The notes beneath the pieces were generated by a model. The model searched no databases and had not been told where the DNA came from. It saw only the letters and a program-made list of their open reading frames with translations. A DNA stretch of 64,000 nt, from contig DASWNX010000015.1 in assembly GCA_036399055.1 (NCBI GenBank), positions 79,242-143,241 on the forward strand, read 5' to 3'. The position numbers were made by a program, and so were the translations under genes. Each line of letters opens with the position of its first letter. The first letter of the stretch is position 1. Below are positions 34,992 to 45,225 of this stretch, piece by piece. Source of the stretch: Jatrophihabitans sp. (lineage in GTDB: Bacteria; Actinomycetota; Actinomycetes; Mycobacteriales; Jatrophihabitantaceae).

Positions 34992-36794
34992 ATGACCACC
35001 CGGCCCGAGCTGCAGGGCAGTTTCGGCATGATCGCCAGCACCCACTGGCTGGCCTCGGCCGCCGGCATGAGCGTGCTCGAACGCGGTGGCAACGCCTTCG
35101 ACGCCGCCGTCGCCGGCGGCTTCGTGCTGCAGATCGTCGAGCCGCACCTCAACGGGCCCGGCGGTGACCTGCCGGTGATCGCGTGGAGCGCCGCTGACGG
35201 CCGCGCGCACGTCGTCTGCGGTCAGGGGCCGTCACCGGCCGCCGCCTCGCTGCGGCACTTCAGCGACCTGGGGCTGACGCTGGTGCCGGGCAGCGGGCCG
35301 CTGGCCGCGACCGTCCCCGGCGCGTTCGGCGCCTGGACGACCATGCTGGAGCGCTGGGGCACCTGGGAGCTGGCCGACGTGCTGGCCTTCGCCCTGCACT
35401 ACGCCGAGGACGGCTTTCCGGTGTTGCCCGCGATCAGCCGGACGGTCGGCGCGGTCAGCAAGCTGTTCACCGAGCACTGGGCGCCTTCGGCCGCGGCCTG
35501 GCTGGACGGCTCGACGCCGCCGGCTCCGGGCAGCTGGTGGCGCAGTCCGGTGATCGCCGCCACCTACCGCCGGATCCTTCAGGAGGCGGTCGGCGGTTCC
35601 CGCGAGCAGCGGATCGCGGCCGCCCGCGACGCCTGGTACCGCGGCTTCGTGGCCGAGGAGGTCGAGGCGTTCTGCCGCACCGCCTGGCGCGACACCTCCG
35701 GCCGCGACCACACCGGCCTGCTCACCGCCGAGGACCTGGCCCGCTGGCAGCCCACCGTCGAGGCGCCGGTCGCGACGCCGTACGCCGAGCGGTACCAGGT
35801 GCTCAAGACCGGCCCGTGGGGTCAGGGGCCAGTGGTCGGGCAGCAGCTGCGGATGCTGGACGCCCTGGGACTGCAGGCCGAGACCGCGCTGTCCGGGCGC
35901 TGGATACACCTGGTCACCGAGGCGGCCAAACTCGGCTACGCCGACCGGGAGGCCTGGTACGGCGACCCGATGGCCAGCGACATCCCGCTGGCCGCCCTGC
36001 TCTCGGCGCAGTACGCGGCCGAGAGGGCGGCGCTGGTTGGCGAGCGGGCCGACCTCGAGCTGCGGCCCGGCTCGCCGGACGGCCGGGCGCCGCGGTTGGC
36101 CACGCTGCCTGAGGCCGGCAGCCCGTCGCCCGGCATCGGCGAGCCGACGATGGGCAGCAGTGAACCGACCGCCGCCGACCCGTCACCCGGGCCGCTCGGT
36201 CAGAACCGGGGCGACACCTGCCACCTCGACGTCGTCGACCGGTGGGGCAACCTGGTCTCGGCCACACCCAGCGGCGGCTGGCTGCAGAGTTCGCCGGTGA
36301 TCGCGGCGCTGGGCTTTCCGCTGGGAACCCGAGCGCAGATGTTCTACCTGGAGCCGGACCTGCCCAACTCGCTGCGCCCAGGGATGCGCCCGAGAACCAC
36401 CCTGTCGCCGTCGTTGGCCCTGCGCGACGGTCAGCCCTGGTTGGCCTTCGGCACGCCCGGTGGTGACCAGCAGGACCAGTGGCAGCTGGCCTTCTTCACC
36501 GCTCTGGTCAACGCCGGCGACGGGGCGAACCTGCAGGCGGTGATCGACGCGCCGATGTTTCACACCAACCACTTCCCGTCCTCGTTCTACCCGCGCGAGG
36601 CGCACCCCGGCGAGCTGGTGGTCGAGGACCGGTTGCCGGCCGAGGCGCTGGCCGAGCTGCGCGAGCGGGGCCACCGGCTGACGCTGTCCGGCGCCTGGAC
36701 GCTGGGCCGGCTCAGCGCCGTGGCCAAGGAAGGCCGGGTGCTCAAGGCTGCGGCCAACCCGCGCGGGGCGCAGGGTTACGCGATCGGCCGCTGA
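34992..36794 (+). CDS. gamma-glutamyltransferase family protein
   Basis: The 600-residue Ntn-hydrolase precursor starts TRPELQGSFGMIASTHWLAS and contains GGNAFDAAVAGGFVLQIVEP, NGPGGDLPVIAW and the autocleavage/catalytic threonine in RGDTCHLDVVD. The C-terminal part has RPRTTLSPSLALRDGQPWLA, then FGTPGGDQQDQWQLAFF. The family cleaves gamma-glutamyl bonds or acts as cephalosporin acylase. No signal peptide is visible, suggesting a cytoplasmic enzyme. GTG 34989 and ATG 34992 are adjacent possible starts. The long in-frame extension to 34638 is rejected, because it overlaps the divergent dehydrogenase. Confidence 0.9.
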   Translation: MTTRPELQGSFGMIASTHWLASAAGMSVLERGGNAFDAAVAGGFVLQIVEPHLNGPGGDLPVIAWSAADGRAHVVCGQGPSPAAASLRHFSDLGLTLVPGSGPLAATVPGAFGAWTTMLERWGTWELADVLAFALHYAEDGFPVLPAISRTVGAVSKLFTEHWAPSAAAWLDGSTPPAPGSWWRSPVIAATYRRILQEAVGGSREQRIAAARDAWYRGFVAEEVEAFCRTAWRDTSGRDHTGLLTAEDLARWQPTVEAPVATPYAERYQVLKTGPWGQGPVVGQQLRMLDALGLQAETALSGRWIHLVTEAAKLGYADREAWYGDPMASDIPLAALLSAQYAAERAALVGERADLELRPGSPDGRAPRLATLPEAGSPSPGIGEPTMGSSEPTAADPSPGPLGQNRGDTCHLDVVDRWGNLVSATPSGGWLQSSPVIAALGFPLGTRAQMFYLEPDLPNSLRPGMRPRTTLSPSLALRDGQPWLAFGTPGGDQQDQWQLAFFTALVNAGDGANLQAVIDAPMFHTNHFPSSFYPREAHPGELVVEDRLPAEALAELRERGHRLTLSGAWTLGRLSAVAKEGRVLKAAANPRGAQGYAIGR

Positions 36795-36807
36795 CCGATC
36801 CCGACGA

Positions 36808-37746
36808 TCATGTGAGCACGGGCACGATGTGGGACCAGATGGCGTCCAGAATGTCGGTGGTCGGCCCTTGGTAGTGGGCGGTGGTCGTCACGCATGCCTC
36901 GTGACGAGGTAGCACGATGCTGAGCTGCCCGTAGATGCCGTCCATTCGCCAGGCGTGGTCCCGGTGGCAGATCCAGACGTGGCGGCCGTATCGCGAGTTG
37001 TCCGCGTGGGGCGCGGCCGCCCCGGTGGCGACATGCCCGTCGGTCGGCACGCAGTCGGCAATCATGCTGGCAATGAAGTCGGCTGGCAGGAGCTGCTGGT
37101 TGAGGAAGCGGCCGCCGTCAAGCAGAACGCGGCCGAGCCTGGCGAGTTCGGCGGTGCGCAGCTGAAGCCCGACCGCGCCGAGCGAGAACCCGAGTGGGCA
37201 GCGCAGCCACTGGGGGTTTCTGATTCCAAGCGGGAGGAACAATCGGGGAAGCAGGAAGTCCTGCAGGTCCAGACCTGAGCATGCCTGGATGATGCGGCTG
37301 AGCAGATACGTGTTCGCGCCCCGATAAGCGAAGGCGGTTCCGGGTGCGGCGCCCAGCGTCGTCGTGAGGATGTCGATGGCGGCATCCCCAGGGTGGTCAG
37401 CGTCTGGGTCGTTCCAGCGGTAGGTGATCCCGGAGGTCATGGTGAGCAGTTGTCGGATGGTTATCGCGTCGGTATCCGTCGCCGAGGCAGATGTCAGGTG
37501 CCCAAGGTGAGACAAGACCGGATCCTCTATGTCGAGGAGTCCCTCAGCCTGCGCGATGCCAACCGCTACCGAGGTGAAGGTTTTCGAGGCCGAGAAGATG
37601 TCACGGCGTATGTCGGCCACCCAGTGATGCTCGACCGGCGGCCGGTCGCGCAGGTATACGTGGATGCCCTCAACTGCCAAGCCCTGGTCACCCATGGCTC
37701 GAATCGCCGTCATCAGCTCGTGGCCTGGCCGGGATCCTGAGCCCAT
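36808..37746 (-). CDS. beta-lactamase-family serine hydrolase
   Basis: The 312-residue class C-type hydrolase has the catalytic SxxK motif in FSASKTFTSVAVG, YxN-like FAYRGANTYLLSRI, and TIRQLLTMTSGI, common to PF00144 esterases and D-aminopeptidases. No signal peptide is seen. The N-terminus begins MGSGSRPGHELMTAI. The substrate cannot be assigned and it need not confer resistance. Codon composition is slightly less GC-rich than the neighbours, which may reflect transfer. It is convergent with the gamma-glutamyltransferase gene. Confidence 0.85.
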   Translation of the reverse strand: MGSGSRPGHELMTAIRAMGDQGLAVEGIHVYLRDRPPVEHHWVADIRRDIFSASKTFTSVAVGIAQAEGLLDIEDPVLSHLGHLTSASATDTDAITIRQLLTMTSGITYRWNDPDADHPGDAAIDILTTTLGAAPGTAFAYRGANTYLLSRIIQACSGLDLQDFLLPRLFLPLGIRNPQWLRCPLGFSLGAVGLQLRTAELARLGRVLLDGGRFLNQQLLPADFIASMIADCVPTDGHVATGAAAPHADNSRYGRHVWICHRDHAWRMDGIYGQLSIVLPRHEACVTTTAHYQGPTTDILDAIWSHIVPVLT

Positions 37747-37845
37747 GATCAGACACTAGGCGCACGCACCGCCACCCGCGCCGGCGGCACAGGGATGTCA
37801 CCCTCGACGCAACGCCCGATTGTCCCGAACAAGACCTGAAGCGGC

Positions 37846-38721
37846 TCAGGACGCCAGCGTCAGGATCTCCGCGCCGTCCTCGGTGATGTGCAGGGTGTGC
37901 TCCCACTGCGCCACCCAGGACTTGTCCTTGGTGACGACCGTCCAGCCGTCGTCCCACATCTCCCAGGCGTAGCCGCCCAGGGTCAGCATCGGCTCCACGG
38001 TGAAGGTCATGCCGGCCTGGATGATCGTGGTCGCGCGCGGCTCGTCATAGGGCCAGACGGTCGGCTTCGTGTGAAAGGAGTAGCCGACGCCGTGGCCGGT
38101 GAAGTCCCTGATCACGCCGTAGTCGAAGCGCTTGGCGTAGGACTCGATGACCCGGCCGATGACGCTGATGGGGCGGCCGGGCCGGGCCGCCTTGACGCCG
38201 CGCATCATCGCCTCGTGGGTGCGCTCGGACAGCAGCCGCACATCCTCGCTCGGCTCGCCGGCGAAGAACGTCGCGCAGGTGTCGCCGTGCACGCCGTCGA
38301 CGTAGGCGGTGACGTCGATCTTCACCACGTCGCCTTCGAGCAGCGGCGCGTCGTCGGGGATGCCGTGGCAGACCACCTCGTTCACCGACGAGCACAGCGA
38401 CTTCGGAAAGCCCTTGTAGCCCAGCGTGGACGGAAACGCCCCGTGGTCGAGCAGGAACTCGTGCCCGATCCGGTCCAGCTCGTCAGTGGTGACGCCGGGC
38501 GCCACGTGCCGGCCGACCTCGTCACGGGCCAGCGCGGCGATCCGGCCGGCCACGCGCATCCGCTCCACCGTCTCGGCGTCCTTGACCGGCGGGTCGTCGC
38601 GGTCCCAGGGCGCGCCGGTGGCCCGGCCGGCGTTGTCGACGTACTCAGGCGGGACGACGGCCGGCGCGCTGCGCATCGGCGAGACCCTGCCCGGGCGCAC
38701 CGGGGGTCGCGAACTGCTCAT
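37846..38721 (-). CDS. map: type I methionine aminopeptidase
   Basis: The 291-residue enzyme removes the initiator Met from nascent proteins. Metal ligands are visible: Asp in [20 protein letters not shown] (two Asp), His in [14 protein letters not shown], Glu in [10 protein letters not shown] and Glu in QWEHTLHIT. An N-terminal extension of about 40 residues is typical of actinobacterial MapB-type enzymes. It lies four bases downstream of the RNase J gene on the same strand, so it is probably co-transcribed. Confidence 0.95.
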   Translation of the reverse strand: MSSSRPPVRPGRVSPMRSAPAVVPPEYVDNAGRATGAPWDRDDPPVKDAETVERMRVAGRIAALARDEVGRHVAPGVTTDELDRIGHEFLLDHGAFPSTLGYKGFPKSLCSSVNEVVCHGIPDDAPLLEGDVVKIDVTAYVDGVHGDTCATFFAGEPSEDVRLLSERTHEAMMRGVKAARPGRPISVIGRVIESYAKRFDYGVIRDFTGHGVGYSFHTKPTVWPYDEPRATTIIQAGMTFTVEPMLTLGGYAWEMWDDGWTVVTKDKSWVAQWEHTLHITEDGAEILTLAS

Positions 38722-38725
38722 CAGG

Positions 38726-40480
38726 TCATACCTCGATCACCGTCGGCATCAGCATCGGCCGCCGCCGGAAGGTCTTGTCCACCCACCGGCCCACGGTCCG
38801 GCGCAGGATGTGCTCCAGGGCGTCGGCGTCGCGCACCCCGTCGGCCAGCGCCTTCTCCACGGTCTTGATCAGCTCGATCCGGATCGGGTCCAGCGCCTCC
38901 GGGTCGTCGGTGAAGCCCTTGGCGGTGACCTCGGGCCCGTAGACCACCTTGCCCGCCCGCAGGTCCACCGCGACCAGGATCGAGACGAAGCCCTCGTCGC
39001 CCAGGATCTGGCGCTGCCGGATGACGGCGTCACCGATGTCACCGACCTGCAGGCCGTCGACGTAGACGTTGCCGATCTCGATCTGGCCGACGATCTCGGC
39101 GACGCCGTCGCTCAGGTCGATGACCACCCCGTTCTCGGCGAGCATGATGCGCTCGTCTGTCATCCCGGTCGAGCGGGCGATCGCGGCGTGCGCCCGCAGG
39201 TGGCGCCACTCGCCGTGCACCGGCATCAGGTTCTTCGGCCGCACCGCGTTGAGCAGGTAACGCAGCTCGCCGGCCGGGGCGTGGCCCGAGACGTGCACCA
39301 GCGCGGTGGACTTGTGCACCACCGTCGCGCCCAGCCGGGACAGCCCGTTGATGACGTTGAAGACCGAGTTCTCGTTGCCCGGGATCAGCGAGGACGCCAG
39401 CAGGATCGTGTCGTCGGAGACGATCCGGATCACCGGGTGCTCCCGGTTGGCCATCCGGCTCAGCGCCGACAGCGGCTCGCCCTGGGAGCCGGTGCAGATG
39501 AGCATCACCCGGCTGGAGGGCATCTGCTCGGCGTCCTTGAGGTCGACCAGCACGCCGTCGGGGACCTTGAGCAGCCCCAGGTCCCGCGCGATCTGCATGT
39601 TGCGGACCATTGAGCGCCCCACCAGCACCGCATGCCGGCCGGACTCGACCGCGGCGTCGAGCACCTGCTGCACCCGGTGGACGTGGCTGGCGAAGCAGGC
39701 CACGATGACCCGTCCGGTCGCCCGGGTGATCACGTCGGCGACGACCTTGCCGACCTCTCGCTCGCTCGGGATGAAACCGGGCACCTCGGCGTTGGTGGAG
39801 TCCGACAGCAGCAGGTCGACCCCCTCGTCGCCGAGCCGGGAGAAGCCGGGCAGGTCGGTGATCCGGCCGTCCAGCGGGGTCTGGTCCATCTTGAAGTCGC
39901 CGGTGTGCAGCACGGTGCCGCTGGAGGTGCGCAGCGCCACGGCGAGGGCGTCCGGGATGGAGTGGTTCACCGCGTAGAACTGCAGGTCCCACTCGCCGAC
40001 TGTCAGCCGGTCGCCCTCGCGGACGATCCGCAGGTCCGGCCGCAGCCGGTGCTGCTCGAGCTTGGCGGCCACCAGGGCCAGCGTCAGCCGGGAGCCGATC
40101 AGCGGGATGTCGGGCCGCGAGCGCAGCAGGTAGGGCAGCGCGCCGATGTGGTCCTCATGGCCGTGGGTCAGCACGATGGCGTCGATGTCGGCGAGCCGGT
40201 CGGTGTAGGCCGACCAGTCCGGCAGGCCCAGGTCCACTCCGGGGGCGTTGGTCTTGCCGAGCAGCATCCCGCAGTCCACGACCAGCAGCCGGGACCGGCC
40301 GCCACGGCGTGAGGACCCGTTCCCGCCCGGCGCCGCCTCGCCGGTGGGAACCGCGGGCGACCGGGATTCGAACATCGTCATGTTGCGCCCGACCTCGCTG
40401 ATACCGCCGAGCGCGACGACCCGCAGCACACCCTCCCTGAGTTTCGGGGGGTTTCCGAGCCCTCGTTCTGGCGTGCTCAC
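38726..40480 (-). CDS. rnj: ribonuclease J
   Basis: The 584-residue metallo-beta-lactamase/beta-CASP ribonuclease has the zinc motif [45 protein letters not shown] and the C-terminal [16 protein letters not shown] with [16 protein letters not shown]. It acts as a 5'-3' exonuclease and endonuclease in RNA decay and rRNA processing. GTG 40480 is chosen because AGGAGG precedes it at normal spacing; the in-frame extension to 40630 overlaps the divergent 40621 gene. It is followed by map. Confidence 0.95.
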   Translation of the reverse strand: MSTPERGLGNPPKLREGVLRVVALGGISEVGRNMTMFESRSPAVPTGEAAPGGNGSSRRGGRSRLLVVDCGMLLGKTNAPGVDLGLPDWSAYTDRLADIDAIVLTHGHEDHIGALPYLLRSRPDIPLIGSRLTLALVAAKLEQHRLRPDLRIVREGDRLTVGEWDLQFYAVNHSIPDALAVALRTSSGTVLHTGDFKMDQTPLDGRITDLPGFSRLGDEGVDLLLSDSTNAEVPGFIPSEREVGKVVADVITRATGRVIVACFASHVHRVQQVLDAAVESGRHAVLVGRSMVRNMQIARDLGLLKVPDGVLVDLKDAEQMPSSRVMLICTGSQGEPLSALSRMANREHPVIRIVSDDTILLASSLIPGNENSVFNVINGLSRLGATVVHKSTALVHVSGHAPAGELRYLLNAVRPKNLMPVHGEWRHLRAHAAIARSTGMTDERIMLAENGVVIDLSDGVAEIVGQIEIGNVYVDGLQVGDIGDAVIRQRQILGDEGFVSILVAVDLRAGKVVYGPEVTAKGFTDDPEALDPIRIELIKTVEKALADGVRDADALEHILRRTVGRWVDKTFRRRPMLMPTVIEV

Positions 40481-40620
40481 GTGGAATGGCCTCCTGGATA
40501 CTTGCTCGATCAGGTACTTGCTCGGTCGGGACTGCGTGATCGGTACTTCAGGTGCGCCACCCGTCCCAAGCTGGGTGTCTGGCGCGAGTTTATCCGCCGG
40601 CTGCACTACCGTGATCGCCC

Positions 40621-40944
40621 ATGAGCTCACCAGCCCCCGCGACTACTGTCGGCGCACTCGACAGTAGCCAGGTGCAGAACGTCGGGCTGGGCGCCATCGT
40701 GGTCATCGTCCTGCTCGGCCTGCTGCTGGCCCGGATGGTCACCAAGATGATCACCAGGGTGGTCGTGCTGCTGGTCGCGGTCGTCCTGGCGGTGGTCATC
40801 TACCAGCAGCGCGACCGGGTGGCCACCGCGGTGGCCGACGCCGGCAAGCGGTGTGAGGCGACCTTCTTCGGGGTGCACGTTCAACCTGATGACCCGACGG
40901 TGCGCAAGGCCTGCGACCAGGCCGCCAAGCTGCCCCGCGACTAG
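40621..40944 (+). CDS. small hypothetical membrane protein
   Basis: A 107-residue protein with two adjacent hydrophobic stretches (LGAIVVIVLLGLLLARMVTK, then RVVVLLVAVVLAVVIY). A short soluble C-terminal part (about 45 residues) contains two cysteines (GKRCEATFFG and KACDQAAKL) that may form a disulfide. No family is recognised. It is divergent from RNase J and stands alone. Confidence 0.75.
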   Translation: MSSPAPATTVGALDSSQVQNVGLGAIVVIVLLGLLLARMVTKMITRVVVLLVAVVLAVVIYQQRDRVATAVADAGKRCEATFFGVHVQPDDPTVRKACDQAAKLPRD

Positions 40945-40976
40945 CCCGGCGGCCCTGCGGGACAGCTGCCGCCGGC

Positions 40977-41846
40977 TCAGGCCGCCGCCCCGGTGGCAGG
41001 GGTCATCACCCAGCGGATGCCACGGACCAGGCCGTCACCGGCCAGCCGCACCACCGTGGCCTCGGCCAGCGGCAGGTAGGGCAGCCGCAGCGGCCAGCGG
41101 GCCCAGCGCGGCAGGCTGGCCACCGCCGCGGCGGCCAGCACCCCGTAGGGCGCTCGGACGGCCAGCGGCAACGGCGGCTTGAGCAGCATGAACCTGGCCG
41201 CCTCCCGAGCTTCGCGGGTGCCCTTGAGCTCGGGCCGGTAGGCGTGCAGCTCGGCCCGAACCTGCGCCTCGGTGGTGGGCGGGTCCAGCACGCCGAGCGC
41301 GGCGGCCACCCTGGCGGCGTCGGCGACGTAGCCGTCGCGGCCGGCCTGGTCCAGCGAGCCGGCGCCGTAGCGCTGGTAGGCGTGCAGGAAGCTGTCCACC
41401 TCGGCCAGGTGCACCCACCGCAGCAGGTGCGGGTCGGAGGCGGCGTAGCGCCGGCCGTCCGGCGCGGTGCCCTGGACCCGCTGGTGGATGGCCCGGATCC
41501 GGGCGATCATCGCCTCGGCGTCGGCCTCGGTCCCGAAGGTGGTCACCGCCAGGAAATGGCTGGTGCGGTGCAGGCGCCCCCACGGGTCGCCGCGGTAGCC
41601 CGAGTGCCCGGCCACCCCGGCCATCGCCAGCGGGTGCAGCGACTGCAGCAGCAGCGCGCGCAGGCCGCCGACGAACATCGCCGCGTCGTTGTGCACCTGG
41701 CAGATCGGCCGGTCCGCAGCGAACCAACGAGGTCCCTGGGACAGCTGGATCCGATCGCGCCGGTCGGGGCCCTCGCGGCCGGCCACCTGCTCGAACAGCG
41801 CTGAGCCCAGCCGTTCGCGCACGTTGGAGAGCACAGGATGAGTCAT
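40977..41846 (-). CDS. MpaB/latex-clearing-protein-family oxygenase (DUF2236)
   Basis: The 289-residue protein of the DUF2236 family has LRALLLQSLHPLAMAGVAGH, GRLHRTSHFLAVTTFGTEAD and DPHLLRWVHLAEVDSFLHAY. The conserved histidines probably bind haem or a metal, as in rubber oxygenase Lcp and fungal MpaB. The substrate is unknown. It stands alone between the 40621 gene (convergent) and gluD. Confidence 0.88.
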   Translation of the reverse strand: MTHPVLSNVRERLGSALFEQVAGREGPDRRDRIQLSQGPRWFAADRPICQVHNDAAMFVGGLRALLLQSLHPLAMAGVAGHSGYRGDPWGRLHRTSHFLAVTTFGTEADAEAMIARIRAIHQRVQGTAPDGRRYAASDPHLLRWVHLAEVDSFLHAYQRYGAGSLDQAGRDGYVADAARVAAALGVLDPPTTEAQVRAELHAYRPELKGTREAREAARFMLLKPPLPLAVRAPYGVLAAAAVASLPRWARWPLRLPYLPLAEATVVRLAGDGLVRGIRWVMTPATGAAA

Positions 41847-41893
41847 CCTTCGACAGTACGTCGCCTCAGCGCATGCCCCAGATCAGCAGGCGG

Positions 41894-42751
41894 CTAGAGC
41901 ACGCCCATGCCGGTCTCGACCTGGGTGGGCGCGACGGGGGTCTTGCCGGTGGTGCGGCGCTGCCGGCCCTCGACATAGCCGGCCAGCGCCGACAGCGCCG
42001 AGTTGATGACGATGTAGATCAGCGCCACGACAAGGTAGAGCTGCAACGGGTTGTTCAGCACCTGCACCAGCTGGCCACCGGTGCGCAGCAACTCCGAGAA
42101 CCCGATCACGAAGCCGAGCGAGGTGTCCTTGAGCAGCACCACCAGCTGGCTGATCAGGGCGGGCAGCATCACCCGGACGGCTTGGGGCAGCAGCACCATC
42201 CGCAGGGTCTGGCCGCGGCTGAGCCCGATCGCGTAGGCGGCCTCGGTCTGGCCCTTGGGGATCGACTGCACGCCTGCCCGGATGATCTCGGCGATCACCG
42301 CGCCGTTGTACATCGTCAGGGCCAGCACCAGCGCCCACAGGGCCGGCAGGTCCACGTTCACCACGATCGGGAAGGCCAGGAACAGCGCGAAGATCAGCAG
42401 CAGCAGCGGGACGCCGCGGAAGAACTCGATGACGGCGATGACCGGCAGCCGGAGCCACGGTTGGCGCGACAGGCGCCCGAACGCCAGCAGCACTCCCAGC
42501 ACCGAGGCCAGCACCATGGCGTACACCGCGGCGTTGAGGGTGTTCTGCAGGCCCTCCAGCAGCCGCTCGTACAGCTGCGGCTCGGTGAAGAAGGGCTTGT
42601 ACTTGTCGGACTCGAACTGCTCGTTGGCCGCCAGCCGCTGGGCGGCCAGCCCGAGCAGGACCAGCAGCGCCAGGCCGCCGACGATGCTGCTGATCAGCAC
42701 CCGACGGCGGGCCCGCGGGCCCTGGACGTCGTAGAGCACCGGGGCGGTCAT
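41894..42751 (-). CDS. gluD: glutamate ABC transporter permease GluD
   Basis: The 285-residue polar amino acid permease has several membrane helices and the EAA loop EAAYAIGLSRGQTLRMVLLPQ. The long N-terminal region before the core is typical of GluD. With GluC it forms the membrane channel for glutamate uptake. Its start overlaps the gluC stop (ATGA), making it the last gene of a gluABCD operon. Confidence 0.93.
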   Translation of the reverse strand: MTAPVLYDVQGPRARRRVLISSIVGGLALLVLLGLAAQRLAANEQFESDKYKPFFTEPQLYERLLEGLQNTLNAAVYAMVLASVLGVLLAFGRLSRQPWLRLPVIAVIEFFRGVPLLLLIFALFLAFPIVVNVDLPALWALVLALTMYNGAVIAEIIRAGVQSIPKGQTEAAYAIGLSRGQTLRMVLLPQAVRVMLPALISQLVVLLKDTSLGFVIGFSELLRTGGQLVQVLNNPLQLYLVVALIYIVINSALSALAGYVEGRQRRTTGKTPVAPTQVETGMGVL

Positions 42752-43395
42752 CGGCCGACCGCCACGGCGCGCTCGAGCAGGCCGAAGAGAAAGGAGCTGA
42801 GCAGCGCGAGCACGAGGTAGCCCAGGGCGGCGGCGGCGATGATCGGGATCACGGCGTTGCCGAAGCTGTTGATGAGCTGGTTCATCGACTGCACGCCCTC
42901 GAAGACGAAGAACGCCGAGGCGATGGAGGTGTTCTTGAGCAGGGCGATGAACACGCTGGCCAGCGGCGGCACGATATTGGCGAACGCCTGCGGGAGCACC
43001 ACGAGCCGCAGCGTCTGCCCGAAGGTCATCCCGATCGAGCGCGAGGCCTCGGCCTGGCCGGCGGCGACCGAGTTGATGCCCGAGCGCACCGCCTCAGCGA
43101 CGAACGCCGCGGTGTAGATGGTCAGTGCCAGCACCGCGAAGCGGAAGAACGGCAGCTTCACATCGACCTCGGGCAACCCGAAGACGACCAGGAAGAACAC
43201 CACCGTCAACGGCGTGTTGCGAACCAGCTGCACATAAGCCGTTCCGGCCCACCGCAGCGGCGGGACCGGCGAGACCCGCATCGCGGCGATCAGGGTGCCC
43301 AATAGCAGCGCCCCGATCGCCGCGAGCAGCGTCAGTGAGACGGTGGTGCGAAAGCCCCTGACGAAGACGTCGAGGTTGTCGAGAACCTCGTTCAT
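42748..43395 (-). CDS. gluC: glutamate ABC transporter permease GluC
   Basis: The 215-residue permease has five or so membrane helices, LVRNTPLTVVFFLVVFGLPE and the EAA loop ASRSIGMTFGQTLRLVVLPQ. It pairs with GluD. It lies 35 bases after gluB and overlaps gluD by four bases. Confidence 0.93.
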   Translation of the reverse strand: MNEVLDNLDVFVRGFRTTVSLTLLAAIGALLLGTLIAAMRVSPVPPLRWAGTAYVQLVRNTPLTVVFFLVVFGLPEVDVKLPFFRFAVLALTIYTAAFVAEAVRSGINSVAAGQAEASRSIGMTFGQTLRLVVLPQAFANIVPPLASVFIALLKNTSIASAFFVFEGVQSMNQLINSFGNAVIPIIAAAALGYLVLALLSSFLFGLLERAVAVGR

Positions 43396-43430
43396 CGTGG
43401 TGCTCGACCCTTTCTAGGCCCGGAGAACGG

Positions 43431-44318
43431 CTACTTGTCGCAGCCGCGCGGCTCGGGCAGCGCCGGCACGGTCTCGATGATCTTGCCGGCGGTCTCCTTG
43501 TACGCCTTCTCGTAGCTGCCGTCGGCGACCGCTTCCTTCAGGGTCTTGTTGATGAACTCGCAGAATGGCTCCTGGCCTTCGGGGACGCCGATGCCGTAGG
43601 GCTCCTGGGAGAACGGCTTGCCGATCAGCTCGAACTTGTCCGGCGCCTCGCTCACGTAGCCCGACAGGATGACGTTGTCGGTCGTCAGAGCGTCGATCTG
43701 GCCGTTGGCCAGCGCGTCACGGCACTTGGAGTAGGCGTCCACCAGGACCAGTTCCGTGGTGGTCAGCCCGTACTTCTCCTGCATGGTGGCCGCGGGGGTG
43801 GCGCCGCTGACCGAGCAGGTCTTCTTGCCCTTGAGCGACTCCGGGCCGGTGATGTTCTTGGGGTTGCCCTTGGCGACCAGGATGTCCTGCCCTGCCACGA
43901 AGTACGGGCCGGCGAAGTCGACCTTCTTGTCCCGCTTGTCATTGATCGTGTAGGTCGCCACCACCATGTCGACCTTGCCCTGCTCGAGGAAGGGCTCGCG
44001 GTTGGCCGACACCGACTCCACGAACGTGATCTTGTCCGCGGCGATGCCCATCTTCGCGGCGATGATCTTGGCGATCTCGACGTCGAAGCCCTCGGGCTTG
44101 CCCGACAGGCCCTTGAGCCCGAACAGCGGCTGGTCGAACTTCGTGCCGACGGTGATCTTGCCGGCCGCGGCGATGTCAGCCATCCGGGTGCCGGCGGCGA
44201 AGCTCGGCTTGTCGACGGGAGCAGCGGCGCCGGTGTCGTCGTCACCGCTGCCACAAGCGGTCAGGGTCAGCAGCATCGCTGCGGCCGGGACGAGGGACAT
44301 CAGGGGCAGGGAACGCAT
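43431..44318 (-). CDS. gluB: glutamate ABC transporter substrate-binding lipoprotein GluB
   Basis: The 295-residue binding protein starts MRSLPLMSLVPAAAMLLTLT with lipobox TACGSG, so it is tethered outside the membrane. The SBP_bac_3 fold shows ITVGTKFDQPLFGLKG, FDVEIAKIIAAKMGI, KVDMVVATYTINDKRDKKVD and YGIGVPEGQEPFCEFINKT. It delivers glutamate (or aspartate/glutamine) to GluCD. ATG 44318 was chosen over an upstream in-frame start because it begins the signal peptide and has AAGGAC before it. Confidence 0.95.
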   Translation of the reverse strand: MRSLPLMSLVPAAAMLLTLTACGSGDDDTGAAAPVDKPSFAAGTRMADIAAAGKITVGTKFDQPLFGLKGLSGKPEGFDVEIAKIIAAKMGIAADKITFVESVSANREPFLEQGKVDMVVATYTINDKRDKKVDFAGPYFVAGQDILVAKGNPKNITGPESLKGKKTCSVSGATPAATMQEKYGLTTTELVLVDAYSKCRDALANGQIDALTTDNVILSGYVSEAPDKFELIGKPFSQEPYGIGVPEGQEPFCEFINKTLKEAVADGSYEKAYKETAGKIIETVPALPEPRGCDK

Positions 44319-44369
44319 GGCGGGGTCCTTGTCTGGTCGGGACGCGGCATGGCCGGCCCAGCGGGTCAT

Positions 44370-45131
44370 TTAGTGGGTGAGGATCTTGGACAGGAAGTCC
44401 TTGGTTCGCGCGGATTCGGGCTCGGTGAAGAACTTCTCGGGAGTCGCCTGCTCGATGACGCGGCCGTCGTCCATGAACACCACCCGGTGGGCCGCCCGTC
44501 GGGCGAAACCCATCTCGTGGGTGATGACGACCATCGTCATGCCACTCTCGGCCAGCGATGTCATGACGTCGAGGACCTCGTTGATCATCTCGGGGTCCAG
44601 CGCGGAGGTCGGCTCGTCGAAGAGCATCACCATGGGGTCCATCGCCAGGGCGCGGGCGATGGCGACCCGCTGCTGCTGGCCGCCGGACAGCTGGGCCGGG
44701 TACTTGTCGGCCTGGCTGGCGATCCCGACCCGTTCCAGCAGCTCCCGGCCGCGGGTCTCGGCGGCGGCGCGCTTGACGCCCTTGACCTTGACCGGGCCGA
44801 GCGTGACGTTCTCGAGCACCGTCTTGTGGGCGAACAGGTTGAACGACTGGAAGACCATGCCGACCTTGGCCCGCAGCTGGGCCAGTTCCTTGCCTTCGGC
44901 TGGCAGCGGCTTGCCGTCGATGGTGATGGTGCCGCCGTCGATCGACTCGAGCCGGTTGATGGCCCGGCACAGCGTCGACTTGCCGGAGCCGGACGGGCCG
45001 ATGACGACCACGACCTCGCCCCGGTCGATGGTGAGGTCGATGTCCTTGAGCACGTGCAGCGGCCCAAAATGCTTGTTGACGCCGGAGAGGACGACCAGAG
45101 GGCCGCCTGAGGGCGCGTTTGAAGCAGTCAT
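44370..45131 (-). CDS. gluA: glutamate ABC transporter ATP-binding protein GluA
   Basis: The 253-residue ABC ATPase has Walker [21 protein letters not shown], the Q-loop in [19 protein letters not shown], signature [17 protein letters not shown], Walker [16 protein letters not shown] and the H-loop [17 protein letters not shown]. It powers glutamate uptake with GluBCD and is the first gene of the operon. Confidence 0.95.
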   Translation of the reverse strand: MTASNAPSGGPLVVLSGVNKHFGPLHVLKDIDLTIDRGEVVVVIGPSGSGKSTLCRAINRLESIDGGTITIDGKPLPAEGKELAQLRAKVGMVFQSFNLFAHKTVLENVTLGPVKVKGVKRAAAETRGRELLERVGIASQADKYPAQLSGGQQQRVAIARALAMDPMVMLFDEPTSALDPEMINEVLDVMTSLAESGMTMVVITHEMGFARRAAHRVVFMDDGRVIEQATPEKFFTEPESARTKDFLSKILTH

Positions 45132-45225
45132 CCCGTGATCACGAGCGGTAGCCTAGCCCCGCCCTATGGCCCCTAGGCAGCCCCGGTGGGCTGGCGTGCG
45201 CTGATCGTGACCCGACCGTTGCCCG

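Noticed and set aside
36808-37746. Antibiotic-resistance beta-lactamase
   Set aside because: PF00144 members are mostly esterases or peptidases; there is no signal peptide and no resistance context.
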